From Pseudomonas kuykendallii (GTDB lineage: Bacteria; Pseudomonadota; Gammaproteobacteria; Pseudomonadales; Pseudomonadaceae), in contig NZ_FNNU01000003.1 of assembly GCF_900106975.1 (NCBI RefSeq), positions 434,001 through 498,000 on the forward strand: a DNA stretch of 64,000 nt, read 5' to 3'. The notes under the pieces were generated by a model, which saw nothing but the letters and a program-made list of their open reading frames with translations, had not been told where the DNA came from and ran no database searches. The position numbers and the translations under genes were made by a program. This document shows, in pieces, positions 27,448 to 36,459 of the stretch (position 1 is its first letter; every line of letters begins with the position of its first letter).

Positions 27448-27861
27448 ATGCTGGACCACATTTTTCTGTCCGTGAGCGATATCGAGCGCTCTATCCGCTT
27501 CTACGAAGCGGCCCTGGCGCCGCTGGGCATTGCCACGCGCCTGGACTACGACGGCAAGGATGGCCCGCCCGGGCATCCGGACCTCAAGGGCTTCGGCGCC
27601 CACGGCCGCATGTTCTTCTGGTTACGCGCGGGTGAGGTCGATAGTCGCTCGGTGCATGTCGGGTTCGTAGCGAGCAGCAAAGCCCAGGTTGAACGTGCCT
27701 ACGCGGCCGCACTGGCCAATGGTGGGTTCGACAAGGGCCCGCCCGGCGCGCGCCTGCACTACGACCCGAACTACTACGCCGCGAATGTTCTGGACCCGGA
27801 CGGGTACAGCCTGGAGTTCGTCTACAAGAACTGGCAGCACCCTCGGGGAAGAACTCAGTGA
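27448..27861 (+). CDS. VOC-family (glyoxalase/dioxygenase fold) protein
   Basis: This 137-aa protein has the paired beta-alpha-beta-beta-beta modules of the vicinal oxygen chelate fold. It starts MLDHIFLSVSDIERSIRFYE and ends NYYAANVLDPDGYSLEFVYK, which supplies the histidine near residue 3 and a glutamate near 127 as metal ligands. Members include glyoxalases, extradiol dioxygenases and resistance proteins. It is in an operon with the SDR, suggesting joint handling of a carbonyl compound, an inference. Confidence 0.85.
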   Translation: MLDHIFLSVSDIERSIRFYEAALAPLGIATRLDYDGKDGPPGHPDLKGFGAHGRMFFWLRAGEVDSRSVHVGFVASSKAQVERAYAAALANGGFDKGPPGARLHYDPNYYAANVLDPDGYSLEFVYKNWQHPRGRTQ

Positions 27862-28068
27862 TCCACGGCGTAACCACGCGCATCGCCCCCTCTCTGTACC
27901 GCTACCGGTTGGCTGATCGGGTGTAGAGACACGGCGTCACCCACGCGGTTTTCATTGAACTCCAGGGATGCGTGGCGACGTTCATACGGCCACGTTCGCC
28001 CCTGCCCCGCTCGCTGTAGCGGCTGAATTCAAACCTGCCGAATGATCGGCGTTTCTAGGAATAACCTG

Positions 28069-28479
28069 ATGAGTCAATTCGTTGGATCTGCAATCGATCA
28101 TCTGGGCATTGGTGTTTCGGACATTCTGCTGGCGCGCCGCTTCTACAAGCAGGCGCTCGCGCCGCTGGGGATCACCTTGATGATGAGCATCGACGCCGAT
28201 CCGCCTCAATCGAAGCCTCGGCGGCTGGGGTTCGGTTCTGCAGACAAGCCCTTCCTCTGGCTGCACGAGGCGCCCATCCCCAGTTCCGGAGCGCACATCG
28301 CGCTGATCGCCGACAGTCGAGAGGCTGTCGACGCGTTCCATGCGGCGGCCATGGCCGCTGGCGGCAGCGACAACGGTGCGCCCGGGCTCCGGCCCCGATA
28401 CCACGCCGACTATTACGCAGCCTATGTACTGGGCCCTGACGGCGTGAATCTGGAGGCTGTTTGCCAGCGCGCGACTTGA
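28069..28479 (+). CDS. Second VOC-family protein
   Basis: The protein has 136 aa from the ATG at 28069, which has AGGA (28057-28060) 8 nt upstream; an ATG at 28042 lacks such a site. The fold pattern is AIDHLGIGVSDILLARRFYK at the N-terminus and DYYAAYVLGPDGVNLEAVC at the C-terminus. It is related to the VOC gene at 27448-27861 but is clearly diverged. The 207-bp gap suggests its own promoter. The substrate is unknown. Confidence 0.83.
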   Translation: MSQFVGSAIDHLGIGVSDILLARRFYKQALAPLGITLMMSIDADPPQSKPRRLGFGSADKPFLWLHEAPIPSSGAHIALIADSREAVDAFHAAAMAAGGSDNGAPGLRPRYHADYYAAYVLGPDGVNLEAVCQRAT

Positions 28480-28615
28480 GCAGGCAGGGCGTTGTCCAAC
28501 CCTGACGCCTGACCTTTCCAGGCTGCCTGGCTCAGCGATGACGGCAAGGCGCTGTGAGGTCTGGGTGGCGGACCGAATGGACGATGGCTTCGCCCCGGTA
28601 GCTCGCCGTCATTCG

Positions 28616-29041
28616 CTAATCCAGAACGCCACGCAGGACTTCGTAGATCACACCGGTAGCGATGGTCACCAGAAGCAGATCCGTGCCCACCTGCTGCCAC
28701 TCATACCCCTCGTAGTGCGGGAGACGACCGAGAAGGCGGCTATCCAGCTTCTTCGCGATTCCAGGAGGAAGAGGTTTGCCTCGGGCAAGGTTCTTCTGGA
28801 TTCCCGGGGGTAATGAGGCGCCTGGACTCCAATAGTCGCGATTGTCATTGAGGATGACGCGCACCCCGCCTGAATCTATGTCCGGGCTACCTTGCCAACC
28901 GCCTCCAGCGCCCTGCTCGTTGTGGGCTCCCTTGCCATGCTTATTGCCTTTACCGCCACCCGGATCGGCAAGCAGCGCAGGCGTAGCACCGATCAAAGAG
29001 ACGCTAAGAAGGACCGACAACAGCGTCTTGAATTCAGGCAT
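28616..29041 (-). CDS. CigR-like secreted protein (RcnB-type)
   Basis: The protein has 141 aa. It has an N-terminal signal peptide (MPEFKTLLSVLLSVSLIGA, then TPALLA), a glycine/lysine-rich linker (DPGGGKGNKHGKGAHNEQGA) and the conserved body LPPGIQKNLARGKPLPPGIA and LLLVTIATGVIYEVLRGVL. This matches what is annotated as anti-virulence regulator CigR family, named from Salmonella; a virulence role here is not implied. The ATG at 29041 has TGGAG 9 nt upstream; 29047 is the alternative. The protein is probably periplasmic or membrane-associated through its last hydrophobic segment. Confidence 0.8.
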   Translation of the reverse strand: MPEFKTLLSVLLSVSLIGATPALLADPGGGKGNKHGKGAHNEQGAGGGWQGSPDIDSGGVRVILNDNRDYWSPGASLPPGIQKNLARGKPLPPGIAKKLDSRLLGRLPHYEGYEWQQVGTDLLLVTIATGVIYEVLRGVLD

Positions 29042-29231
29042 CTGCATATTCTCCAGTGATTCGCCTCGTTTCCCAGGCTCGCGATTTGCCTGGATAGCTG
29101 ACGGCGAAAAGCACTTTCGGTTCCGTGCTACGCAACCGCCGGCAGCCGTGGCCGGGCGAAGGTAGACGCTGGAGCAAGCAGCCAGGAAAGCCGATGGCGG
29201 ACGCCCGGCTGCAAAGTACGAACGCTCCAGG

Positions 29232-30095
29232 CTATTGCAGCGGGACATAGATGTCCGTCTGGCACGCCTCCGGCGGTGTCTCGGGGAAGACGCTCAGGTA
29301 GTGGAAGAACAGCGGGTGGTCGCGGAGCTCTTCGTTGCTGCCAGGCAGCCAGTCGCGATAGATCGGATAGATGCTCTCGCCGATGTGATCGGGCGAGCCG
29401 ATATGGCGAACGACCGCGCAGCGGCCGCCGGGAATGATCATCTCGCGGACGCCGTAATCGTTCGGCAGCACGGCCCCGTCGAGTTCGCCGCAGATGGCGA
29501 AGCGAAATTCTTCCGCCGGCGTCGTGTCGGGGTTGCCGTAGGGAATGCCGAAGGTGCGCTGGGTGCCTACCGGCGACTGCCCGCTGCTCTTACGCCACTG
29601 GATGAATCGACGCACGCTCTCGTCCAGCTGTGCGGGAGGGCCGCAGTGGTCGAGCGCGGCGACCCGGACTTCGGCGAAATCGACGATACGTACCTGCATG
29701 CTGATGCTCCTGGAAAAATGGGGAATGGCGAAAACCGCATGCCAGGTCTGCCAGTTCGGCGCCTGCCGGAACGCACTGGGCGCCATGCCGAAGTCCCGTC
29801 GAAAGGCCCGACTGAATGCCTCGGGGCTGTCGAAGGCGGCGTCGAGCGAGGCGTCCAGCACCGAGTATTCCGCGCCGGACGCCAGCCGATGCGCCGCGCG
29901 CCGGAGACGCATCAGCTGCACATAGCGCGCAACCGGCACGCCCACATGGGCGGTGAATTGCCGGTGGAAGTGAAACGCCGAGAAATGCGCCACCTCGCTC
30001 AAGGTCTTCAGCGAAAGGTCACCCTCCAGGTAATCATCGATGTAGGCGAGCACGGCGTCGAAGCGTTTGCCGTAGGCAGTCGGAATTTCGGGCAC
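29232..30095 (-). CDS. AraC-family regulator with GyrI-like effector domain
   Basis: This 287-aa protein is built in the order helix-turn-helix first. Residues 10-105 hold the two AraC helix-turn-helices (LKTLSEVAHFSAFHFHRQFT and LDASLDAAFDSPEAFSRAFR). From about residue 135 follows a GyrI/SOUL-like ligand domain (MQVRIVDFAEVRVAALDHCG ... SIYPIYRDWLPGS). This is the Rob/SoxS-with-GyrI architecture that usually binds small hydrophobic or cationic molecules. The GTG start at 30095 has AGGAG 6-7 nt upstream, better than the TTG at 30143. The target is unknown. Confidence 0.88.
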   Translation of the reverse strand: MPEIPTAYGKRFDAVLAYIDDYLEGDLSLKTLSEVAHFSAFHFHRQFTAHVGVPVARYVQLMRLRRAAHRLASGAEYSVLDASLDAAFDSPEAFSRAFRRDFGMAPSAFRQAPNWQTWHAVFAIPHFSRSISMQVRIVDFAEVRVAALDHCGPPAQLDESVRRFIQWRKSSGQSPVGTQRTFGIPYGNPDTTPAEEFRFAICGELDGAVLPNDYGVREMIIPGGRCAVVRHIGSPDHIGESIYPIYRDWLPGSNEELRDHPLFFHYLSVFPETPPEACQTDIYVPLQ

Positions 30096-30347
30096 TGGAC
30101 GCTCCTGGTTATGCGGTCGGCGACAGCATCTCCCGATCCGCAACGGGCCCGCCTAGCCGGACTTGCTCAGGTTACGCCCATGGCGGCCGCCTCCGCCGGT
30201 CAGCCGCGGCTATCTGTTAGCACGGCGGTGGCCGCCATGGGGAGGCGTCGGCTTGTATTGCCATCGGCCGAGGGCGGGCATTGGACGGCGAGCACTTCGC
30301 AGTGCCCACCTGTGCTGCCGAGGCCTCTTGTGGCCACTGACGTGCGA

Positions 30348-32042
30348 CTAGTTCAGCCTTTCAACCTTGAGCAACTGCGCCGGGCCGTCGTCGAAGCGGG
30401 ACACCGCGACCAGCAACGCCTGGATCGAGGCGACGACGATGTTCGCATGGCTGCCCGCGCCGAAGCGCGAGCCGGCCACACCTGGCCAGGCCACCTCGAC
30501 CAGCGCCAGGGCATTGGCGGCGGCACCGCCCCCCAGGCTGCGTTCCTCGTAGCTGTCGACACGGATCGGCAGGCCCATCGCCGCCACGGCAGCGTCGATG
30601 GGGCCGGTGCCGATACCCCGCAGCGTCTGCCGGCGCCCGTTCGGCAGCATGATCTCCAGTATCACGCCCTGGCCGGCTTCGTCTTCGAACAACTGGTGAC
30701 CGACATAGACCAGTTCGCCACCGGCACGCGCGGGTGCCAGATAGTGGCGCTGGAACAGCTCCCAGAGTTCGGCGCTGGTCAATTCCGTTTCGCTGCTGTC
30801 GGCCATCTTCTGCGCGATGGCGCTGAACTCGACCTGCATGCGCCGCGGCATCGACACGCCGTGGTCGCGCTGCAACAGGTAGGCGATGCCGCCTTTGCCC
30901 GACTGGCTGTTGACCCGCACGATGCTGTCGTAGGTGCGCCCCAGGTCCTTCGGGTCGATCGGCAGGTAGGGCACTTCCCAGATGCCATTCGGGTCCTGCG
31001 CGGCGAAGCCCTTGGCGATGGCGTCCTGGTGCGAGCCGGAGAAGGCGGTGAACACCAGATCGCCGACATAGGGATGGCGCGGGTGGATCGGCAGCCCGGT
31101 GCAGGTCTCGGCGACCCGCGCCACGCCGGCGATGTCGGAGAAGTCCAGGTGCGGGTCGACGCCCTGGGTGTAGAGATTCAGCGCCAGGGTGACCAGATCG
31201 AGATTGCCGCTGCGCTCGCCATTGCCGAACAGGTAGCCTTCCACCCGCTGGGCGCCAGCCAGCAACGCCTGCTCGGCGCAGGCCACGCCGGTGCCGCGGT
31301 CGTTGTGCGGATGAACCGAGAGCACCACGTGCTCTCGGCGCGCCAGGCGCTCGTGCATCCATTCGATCTGGTCCGCGAACACGTTGGGCGTCGCGACCTC
31401 TACCGTGGTCGGCAGGTTGATGATGATGGGCCGCTCGGGGCCGGCATCCCAGGTGCGAATGGCGGCGTTGCACATGCGCAGCGATACCTCCAGTTCGGCC
31501 ATGCAGAAGGTCTCCGGGGAGTACTGCAACACCCATTCGGTCTCGGGGTGCGCCGCCACCTTTTCCTTGAGCAATTGCACGTGGCGCGCTACCAGTTGCT
31601 CCACTTCGTCCACCGACAGGCCGAACACCACGCGCCGCCACACCGGCGCGATGGCGTTGTACAGGTGCACGATCACCCGCCGCGCGCCGGCCACGGCGCG
31701 CACGGTCTCGTCGATCAGGTCCTCGCGCAGCTGGGTCATGACCATGGGCGTGACGTCGTCGGGGATGCCGCCCTCGTCGATCAGCTGGCGGATGATCTCG
31801 AAATCGGTGCGCGAGGCGGCTGGAAAGCCCATCTCGATCTCCTTGAAACCGAGGCGCACCAGCTCGCCGAACAGGTGCAGCTTGCGTTGCCGGTTCATCG
31901 GCTCGAACAGCGCCTGGTTGCCGTCGCGCAGGTCGGTGGACAGCCACACCGGCGCCTGGGCGATACGGCGCGATGGCCAGCGGCGGTTGGGCAGGTCGAT
32001 GGAGGGAGAAGCACGGTACTTGGTTTGCGGATTGCGCAGCAT
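30348..32042 (-). CDS. leuA: 2-isopropylmalate synthase
   Basis: This 564-aa enzyme makes the first committed step of leucine synthesis, joining acetyl-CoA and 2-oxoisovalerate. The catalytic TIM barrel has DLRDGNQ at residues 37-43 and the metal ligands in VHPHNDRGTG near 260, with LFGNGERSGN after it. The C-terminal regulatory domain (about 440-560) contains ANALALVEVAWPGV and gives leucine feedback. The start MLRNPQTKYRASPSIDLP is the conventional one; the frame is open 22 codons further upstream without support. The length fits the long (type 2) LeuA group. It is not linked to other leu genes here. Confidence 0.94.
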   Translation of the reverse strand: MLRNPQTKYRASPSIDLPNRRWPSRRIAQAPVWLSTDLRDGNQALFEPMNRQRKLHLFGELVRLGFKEIEMGFPAASRTDFEIIRQLIDEGGIPDDVTPMVMTQLREDLIDETVRAVAGARRVIVHLYNAIAPVWRRVVFGLSVDEVEQLVARHVQLLKEKVAAHPETEWVLQYSPETFCMAELEVSLRMCNAAIRTWDAGPERPIIINLPTTVEVATPNVFADQIEWMHERLARREHVVLSVHPHNDRGTGVACAEQALLAGAQRVEGYLFGNGERSGNLDLVTLALNLYTQGVDPHLDFSDIAGVARVAETCTGLPIHPRHPYVGDLVFTAFSGSHQDAIAKGFAAQDPNGIWEVPYLPIDPKDLGRTYDSIVRVNSQSGKGGIAYLLQRDHGVSMPRRMQVEFSAIAQKMADSSETELTSAELWELFQRHYLAPARAGGELVYVGHQLFEDEAGQGVILEIMLPNGRRQTLRGIGTGPIDAAVAAMGLPIRVDSYEERSLGGGAAANALALVEVAWPGVAGSRFGAGSHANIVVASIQALLVAVSRFDDGPAQLLKVERLN

Positions 32043-32271
32043 GGGCGGACCTCGAACGGGAGAGCGAACAGTGCCGACCTCCCCTGCCCGCCATGGCGGG
32101 CTGTTCAAGGCCGGGATCTGGAGGAGATCGCAAGTCGGCGCCGCACACGCGGCGACAGACCCCGGCCGAAGCTCAGGGCAGTAGCGTTAGCGAGGGCGGC
32201 AGGAGGTTCATGGCGCGGTTCCGGTGAAAGAGGTGCCCAGCTTAGGCAGCCGGAACGCCGGCCACTCACGA

Positions 32272-32301
32272 CAAATGGTCCATTGTTGTCGCCAAATGGT
32301 C
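32272..32301 (+). promoter_or_regulatory. Direct-repeat operator before an AraC gene
   Basis: CAAATGGTC occurs at 32272-32280 and again at 32293-32301. The repeats are in the same orientation and 21 bp apart start to start, two helical turns, as expected for AraC-type dimers binding one face of DNA. The site lies 46-75 bp upstream of the regulator gene at 32347, so autoregulation, or control of leuA on the other side, is plausible but inferred. Confidence 0.55.
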
Positions 32302-32346
32302 ATTCCTGCCGCTAAGCTGGCGGGCCACGCATCTTGGCCCCACCCC

Positions 32347-33111
32347 ATGGTCGACCACAGCCAACTGCCCCACGAAGCCCTGGCGATGCCGGTCACCGGC
32401 GTGTCGGTCGACTACCCCAACGGTCATCAGGTGCCCGCCCACAGCCATCCGCGCGCGCAGCTGATCTATGCGACCTCCGGAGTGTTGCTGGTGGAGACCG
32501 CGGCCGGTCGCTGGGTCATACCGCCAACCCGCGGGGTGTGGGTGCAGGCGGGCGTCGAGCATGCCCTGCGCATCCGCGGCAAGGCCTGCATGCGCAGCCT
32601 GTTCGTCAGCCCCGACGCCATCGACGGCCTGCCCACGGGCAACTGCGTGATCGATGTGTCACCCCTGCTGCGCGAACTCATCCTGGCGGCCACCCAGGTG
32701 CCGGCGCAGTACACAGCCGACAGCCGGGACGGGCGCCTGATGCGCTTTCTTCTCGACGAACTCTGCAGCCTGCCAGTGCTGCCCTTCCACCTGCCCTGGC
32801 CGGAGGACGAGCGCATCGCGCGCGTCTGCGTGGCCCTGACGCAACACCCGGCGCTGGCCGGTGGCGCCGAGCATTGGGCAGACCGACTGGCCATGAGCCC
32901 GAAGACCTTTCACCGCCGCTTTCTGGCCAGCACCGGCATCACCTTCGGCCGCTGGCGCCAGCAGGCGCGCCTGCTGCTATCGCTCGAAGCCCTGGCCGAA
33001 GGCCAGCCGGTGTTGCACGTGGCGCTGCAGCATGGCTACGAGAGCCAGAGCGCCTTTGCCGCCGCGTTCCGCCGGCAGTTCGGCGTCGCGCCGTCGAGCT
33101 TCTACACATGA
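32347..33111 (+). CDS. AraC-family regulator with cupin sensor
   Basis: The protein has 254 aa from the ATG at 32347. A cupin/AraC-binding domain (residues 20-105: GHQVPAHSHPRAQLIYATSG) keeps the metal-like HxH pattern. The C-terminal helix-turn-helices are near 165-250 (WADRLAMSPKTFHRRFLAST and VLHVALQHGYESQSAFAAAF). No ribosome site is evident; the frame is open upstream to 32224 but that part overlaps the direct-repeat operator. It is divergent from leuA and upstream of the ars operon, with no proof of either as target. Confidence 0.82.
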   Translation: MVDHSQLPHEALAMPVTGVSVDYPNGHQVPAHSHPRAQLIYATSGVLLVETAAGRWVIPPTRGVWVQAGVEHALRIRGKACMRSLFVSPDAIDGLPTGNCVIDVSPLLRELILAATQVPAQYTADSRDGRLMRFLLDELCSLPVLPFHLPWPEDERIARVCVALTQHPALAGGAEHWADRLAMSPKTFHRRFLASTGITFGRWRQQARLLLSLEALAEGQPVLHVALQHGYESQSAFAAAFRRQFGVAPSSFYT

Positions 33112-33189
33112 ATCCGACAAATGCGTTGGCGGATGACGAGCGAGCCTGAGCGGCCGGGCGACGACGGTCGTGACCGATGAGCCTGTCCT

Positions 33190-33229
33190 TCACATATGGA
33201 AATCCGTATATTCGCTTTCCCGTATGTGA
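33190..33229 (+). promoter_or_regulatory. ArsR operator region
   Basis: TCACATATGG (33190-33199) and CCGTATGTGA (33220-33229) form a near-perfect inverted repeat, with a third related element ATCCGTATAT between them. It ends 9 nt before the arsR start, the usual place for the ArsR operator/promoter overlap. The repressor would leave on binding arsenite. The pattern is seen; the role is inferred. Confidence 0.6.
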
Positions 33230-33238
33230 GGTGACGCC

Positions 33239-33583
33239 ATGATCACTCCGCCCGAAGTCTTCAGGAACCTGGCCGACGAGACCCGTGCTCGCGCCACGTT
33301 GCTCATCGCCAGCCAGGGCGAGCTTTGCGTCTGTGAGCTGGTCTGCGCCCTGGACGACAGCCAGCCGAAGATCAGCCGCCACCTGGCGCAGCTACGCAGC
33401 AGCGGCCTGCTGCGGGATCGCCGCCAGGGCCAGTGGGTCTATTACCGCCTCAATCCCGAACTGCCCGCCTGGGTGCAGGAGATGCTGCAGGTCATCCTGC
33501 AGGCGAATGCACAGTGGCTGGCCGACAACACCCTCCGCCTGCAGAACATGGACGGCCGCCCCGTCCGTGACGCCTGCTGCTGA
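33239..33583 (+). CDS. arsR: Arsenic-responsive repressor ArsR
   Basis: This 114-aa winged-helix repressor has the arsenite-sensing motif with C30 and C32 in [11 protein letters not shown]. The recognition helix is [20 protein letters not shown], and the wing is [13 protein letters not shown]. It is first in an arsR-arsB-arsC operon and has an inverted-repeat operator just upstream. AGGTG (33228-33232) serves as a ribosome site. A two-cysteine tail (ACC) at the C-terminus may add a ligand, as seen in some ArsR proteins. Confidence 0.94.
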   Translation: MITPPEVFRNLADETRARATLLIASQGELCVCELVCALDDSQPKISRHLAQLRSSGLLRDRRQGQWVYYRLNPELPAWVQEMLQVILQANAQWLADNTLRLQNMDGRPVRDACC

Positions 33584-33603
33584 CCCCTTCGAGCGAGTCC
33601 TCC

Positions 33604-34896
33604 ATGCTGGTCGCCCTTGCCGTATTCGTCTTTACTCTCGTCCTGGTCATCTGGCAGCCCAGGGGCCTGGGTGTCGGCTGGAGTGCCACGCTGGGGGCGA
33701 TCATCGCCCTGGCCGCAGGCGCTGTATCGCTGCACGACATCCCGGCCGTGTGGGCCATCGTCTGGAATGCCACCGCCACCTTCATCGCCGTGATCATCAT
33801 CAGCCTCCTGCTGGACGAGGCCGGTTTTTTCGAGTGGGCGGCGTTACACGTGGCACGCTGGGCGAACGGCAGCGGCTATCGCCTGTTCGCCTTCTGCGTG
33901 CTGCTGGGCGCTGCCGTTTCGGCGCTGTTCGCCAACGATGGCGCGGCCCTCATCCTCACGCCCATCGTCATGTCGATGCTGCTTGCCCTGCGCTTTTCGC
34001 CCGCGGCGACCCTGGCCTTCGTGATGGCTGCCGGCTTTATCGCCGATACCGCGAGCCTGCCGCTGGTGGTCTCCAACCTGGTGAACATCGTCTCGGCCGA
34101 CTACTTCAGCCTGGGCTTCGCCGAGTACGCTTCGGTGATGGTGCCGGTCAACCTCGCCAGCGTCGCGGCCACCCTGCTGGTGCTGTTCCTGTTCTTCCGC
34201 CGCGATATCCCGCGACAGTACGCGCTCGATGCGCTGAAGGAGCCGAAGGCGGCGATCCACGACCGGGCCACCTTCGTCGTCGGCTGGTGGACATTGCTGG
34301 TGCTGCTGGTCGGCCTGTTTGCCCTGGAGCCGATGGGCGTTCCGGTCAGTGTCGTCGCTTCGGTCTGCGCCGCGCTCCTGTTGGCCGTTGCCGCGCGTGG
34401 GCATCGCATTTCCACCCGCAGGGTGCTGCGTGACGCGCCCTGGCAGGTAGTGGTCTTCTCCCTCGGCATGTACCTGGTGGTTTACGGCCTGAAGAACGCA
34501 GGCCTCACCGACACCCTTACCCACCTGCTCGACAGCCTTGCCGAACAGGGCCTGTGGAGCGCCGCCATCGGCACCGGCCTGCTCTCGGCGTTGCTGTCCT
34601 CGGTGATGAACAACATGCCCGCCGTGCTGGTCGGCGCCCTGTCGATCCAGGCCAGCGGCGCGGAGGGGCTGGTACGCGAGGCGATGATCTACGCCAACGT
34701 CATCGGCTGCGACCTCGGCCCGAAGATCACCCCGATTGGCAGCCTCGCCACGCTGCTCTGGCTGCACGTGCTGGAACGCAAAGGCATGCGCATCACCTGG
34801 GGTTACTACTTCAAGGTCGGCATCCTCCTGACCCTGCCCGTTCTGCTGATCACCCTTTCGGCCCTGGCACTGCGCCTGGGCCTGTCCGCCCCCTAG
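33604..34896 (+). CDS. arsB: Arsenite efflux transporter ArsB
   Basis: This 430-aa inner-membrane protein has about twelve hydrophobic helices and ArsB signatures: [40 protein letters not shown] near residue 120, and [20 protein letters not shown] followed by [20 protein letters not shown] near 375. It exports arsenite, coupled to the proton motive force or an ArsA ATPase; no arsA is present here. It lies 20 bp after arsR and 14 bp before arsC, in one operon. Confidence 0.95.
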   Translation: MLVALAVFVFTLVLVIWQPRGLGVGWSATLGAIIALAAGAVSLHDIPAVWAIVWNATATFIAVIIISLLLDEAGFFEWAALHVARWANGSGYRLFAFCVLLGAAVSALFANDGAALILTPIVMSMLLALRFSPAATLAFVMAAGFIADTASLPLVVSNLVNIVSADYFSLGFAEYASVMVPVNLASVAATLLVLFLFFRRDIPRQYALDALKEPKAAIHDRATFVVGWWTLLVLLVGLFALEPMGVPVSVVASVCAALLLAVAARGHRISTRRVLRDAPWQVVVFSLGMYLVVYGLKNAGLTDTLTHLLDSLAEQGLWSAAIGTGLLSALLSSVMNNMPAVLVGALSIQASGAEGLVREAMIYANVIGCDLGPKITPIGSLATLLWLHVLERKGMRITWGYYFKVGILLTLPVLLITLSALALRLGLSAP

Positions 34897-34910
34897 CTCA
34901 GGAGCCTTAC

Positions 34911-35381
34911 ATGCGAGTCCTGTTCATGTGCACGGCCAACAGCTGCCGCAGCATCCTCTGCGAAGCGCTGTTCAACCACTGGGCGCCGCAAGGCTTCGAG
35001 GCCATCAGTTCCGGCAGCTTCCCCAGGGGCCAGATACTGCCACGCAGCCTCACCACGCTGCAGCAGGCCGGCATCTCCACCGAAGGCCTGAGCAGCAAGG
35101 GTAACGAGGCATTCGAGGACAACCCGCCGGAGATTGTCATCACCGTCTGCGACAAGGCCGCCGGCGAGACCTGCCCGGCGTACTTCGGCCCTGCGCTGAA
35201 ATCCCACTGGGGGCTGGCGGACCCTTCGGATGTGGTCGGTGACGAGGCAACCATCGACGCCGCCTTCCGCGCCACGCTGGCCCGCATCGAGCAGCGCTGC
35301 CGGGCCTTCTTCGCCCTTCCCTTCGACAGCCTCGGCCGCGACGAACTCAAACGCGAGCTGGATCGCATCGGCGCGCTCTGA
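34911..35381 (+). CDS. arsC: Arsenate reductase ArsC, low-molecular-weight phosphatase type
   Basis: The protein has 156 aa. The CX5R phosphate loop is C7-TANSC-R13, with a downstream cysteine pair region VCDKAAGETCPAYFG supplying the redox cysteines and DPSDVVGDE as the acid loop. This marks the phosphatase-fold arsenate reductase, which reduces arsenate to arsenite for export by ArsB. The start has AGGAG (34900-34904) 6 nt upstream. It is the last gene of the arsRBC operon; no arsH or arsA follows. Confidence 0.93.
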   Translation: MRVLFMCTANSCRSILCEALFNHWAPQGFEAISSGSFPRGQILPRSLTTLQQAGISTEGLSSKGNEAFEDNPPEIVITVCDKAAGETCPAYFGPALKSHWGLADPSDVVGDEATIDAAFRATLARIEQRCRAFFALPFDSLGRDELKRELDRIGAL

Positions 35382-35604
35382 GCAGGAAGCACCTCTCCGA
35401 CCAACCTTCGCTGCCCCGCCAGCGAAGCGCCAATCCGCGAGCACAAGCCGCGCATCCTGCGGCGGCACGCGCGCCTTCAGCCACAGGCGGACGGACATTC
35501 AAAGGTGTCCTCAGCCCCGCTGCAACGCCGTGCAGCACCTGGAAAGCGCGTTGCCCACACGGCTATTGCGGCGTGAGAGGACGAGCGTTTCGCCAAACAC
35601 GCCG

Positions 35605-36360
35605 TCACGCAGAGGCGCGCTGCTCAGTTTCCAGAGCGACGGCATCAGCGCCAGCGGCGGTGCGCATGGGCGAGGCGGGATCGTTCGCTACGCGCCATAC
35701 CGCTTCGGCGACTTCCTTGGCTTCAGTGACCTGGGATGATTGAGACCACTCCGCGAACATCTTCTGCGCCAGCTCGGTGTATGGCTCCGGAATGCTGCCT
35801 TGCACGCGGGACTGTGCGTTCTTCCCGAAGTCGGTCGTCGGGGCTCGCCCCGGCAGCACCAGATTCACCCGGACATTGAACGCTGCGAGTTCAAGTGCAA
35901 GCGACTCGGTGAACGCATTCACCGCCGCTTTGCTCGCGGTATAGACGCTCAGCAGCGGCAATGACTTCATCGTTACGCTCGAAGTGACATTGATGACCAC
36001 TCCGGCTTTACGCTGCCTGAACTGCGGCAATATCGCCTGAATCATCGCCATCAGACCAAAGGTGTTGGTCTCGAAGGTGTCACGGATTGCCTGCATCGAG
36101 ACGCCTTCGAGGGCGCCCAGCAAACCAATGCCGGCATTGTTGACCAGCACGTCGATTGGCCCCGCATCCTCCAGCATCCGCTGGATGCTGCCTGGATCGG
36201 TCACGTCCAGCGCAAGTACGCGGAGGTGTTCAGACGCCGGAAAAAGCCCCTCGTTTGGCGAGCGCATCGTCGCGGTGACCTTCCAGCCGCGCTCCAGAAA
36301 ATAGTGGGCGGTGGCCAGACCGAAGCCGGAGGAGCATCCCGTAATCAGCACGGTTTTCAT
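35605..36360 (-). CDS. Short-chain dehydrogenase/reductase
   Basis: This 251-aa classical SDR from the ATG at 36360 has TGCSSGFG at residues 7-14, LDVTDPGS near 60, LVNNAGIG near 85, a catalytic serine in VTSSVT and YTASKAAVNAF (YxxxK) near 155. An in-frame extension to 36498 lacks a start site and overlaps the neighbouring promoter region. It diverges from an AraC regulator (99-bp gap) that is probably its controller. The substrate is unknown. From 35382 to 35604 no gene is seen. Confidence 0.9.
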   Translation of the reverse strand: MKTVLITGCSSGFGLATAHYFLERGWKVTATMRSPNEGLFPASEHLRVLALDVTDPGSIQRMLEDAGPIDVLVNNAGIGLLGALEGVSMQAIRDTFETNTFGLMAMIQAILPQFRQRKAGVVINVTSSVTMKSLPLLSVYTASKAAVNAFTESLALELAAFNVRVNLVLPGRAPTTDFGKNAQSRVQGSIPEPYTELAQKMFAEWSQSSQVTEAKEVAEAVWRVANDPASPMRTAAGADAVALETEQRASA

Positions 36361-36459
36361 CGGTAATACCCTTGCGTGGTTGACAGAGCCACAACGATAG
36401 GCTGCTGTAACAGGACTTAATATCATTGGAAGTCCATCAATATTTCGCAGGAGTCCGAT

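Noticed and set aside
29235-32315. 1026-codon plus-strand frame opposite the AraC/GyrI and leuA genes
   Set aside because: High-GC antisense frame with no domain; both minus-strand genes have clear families.
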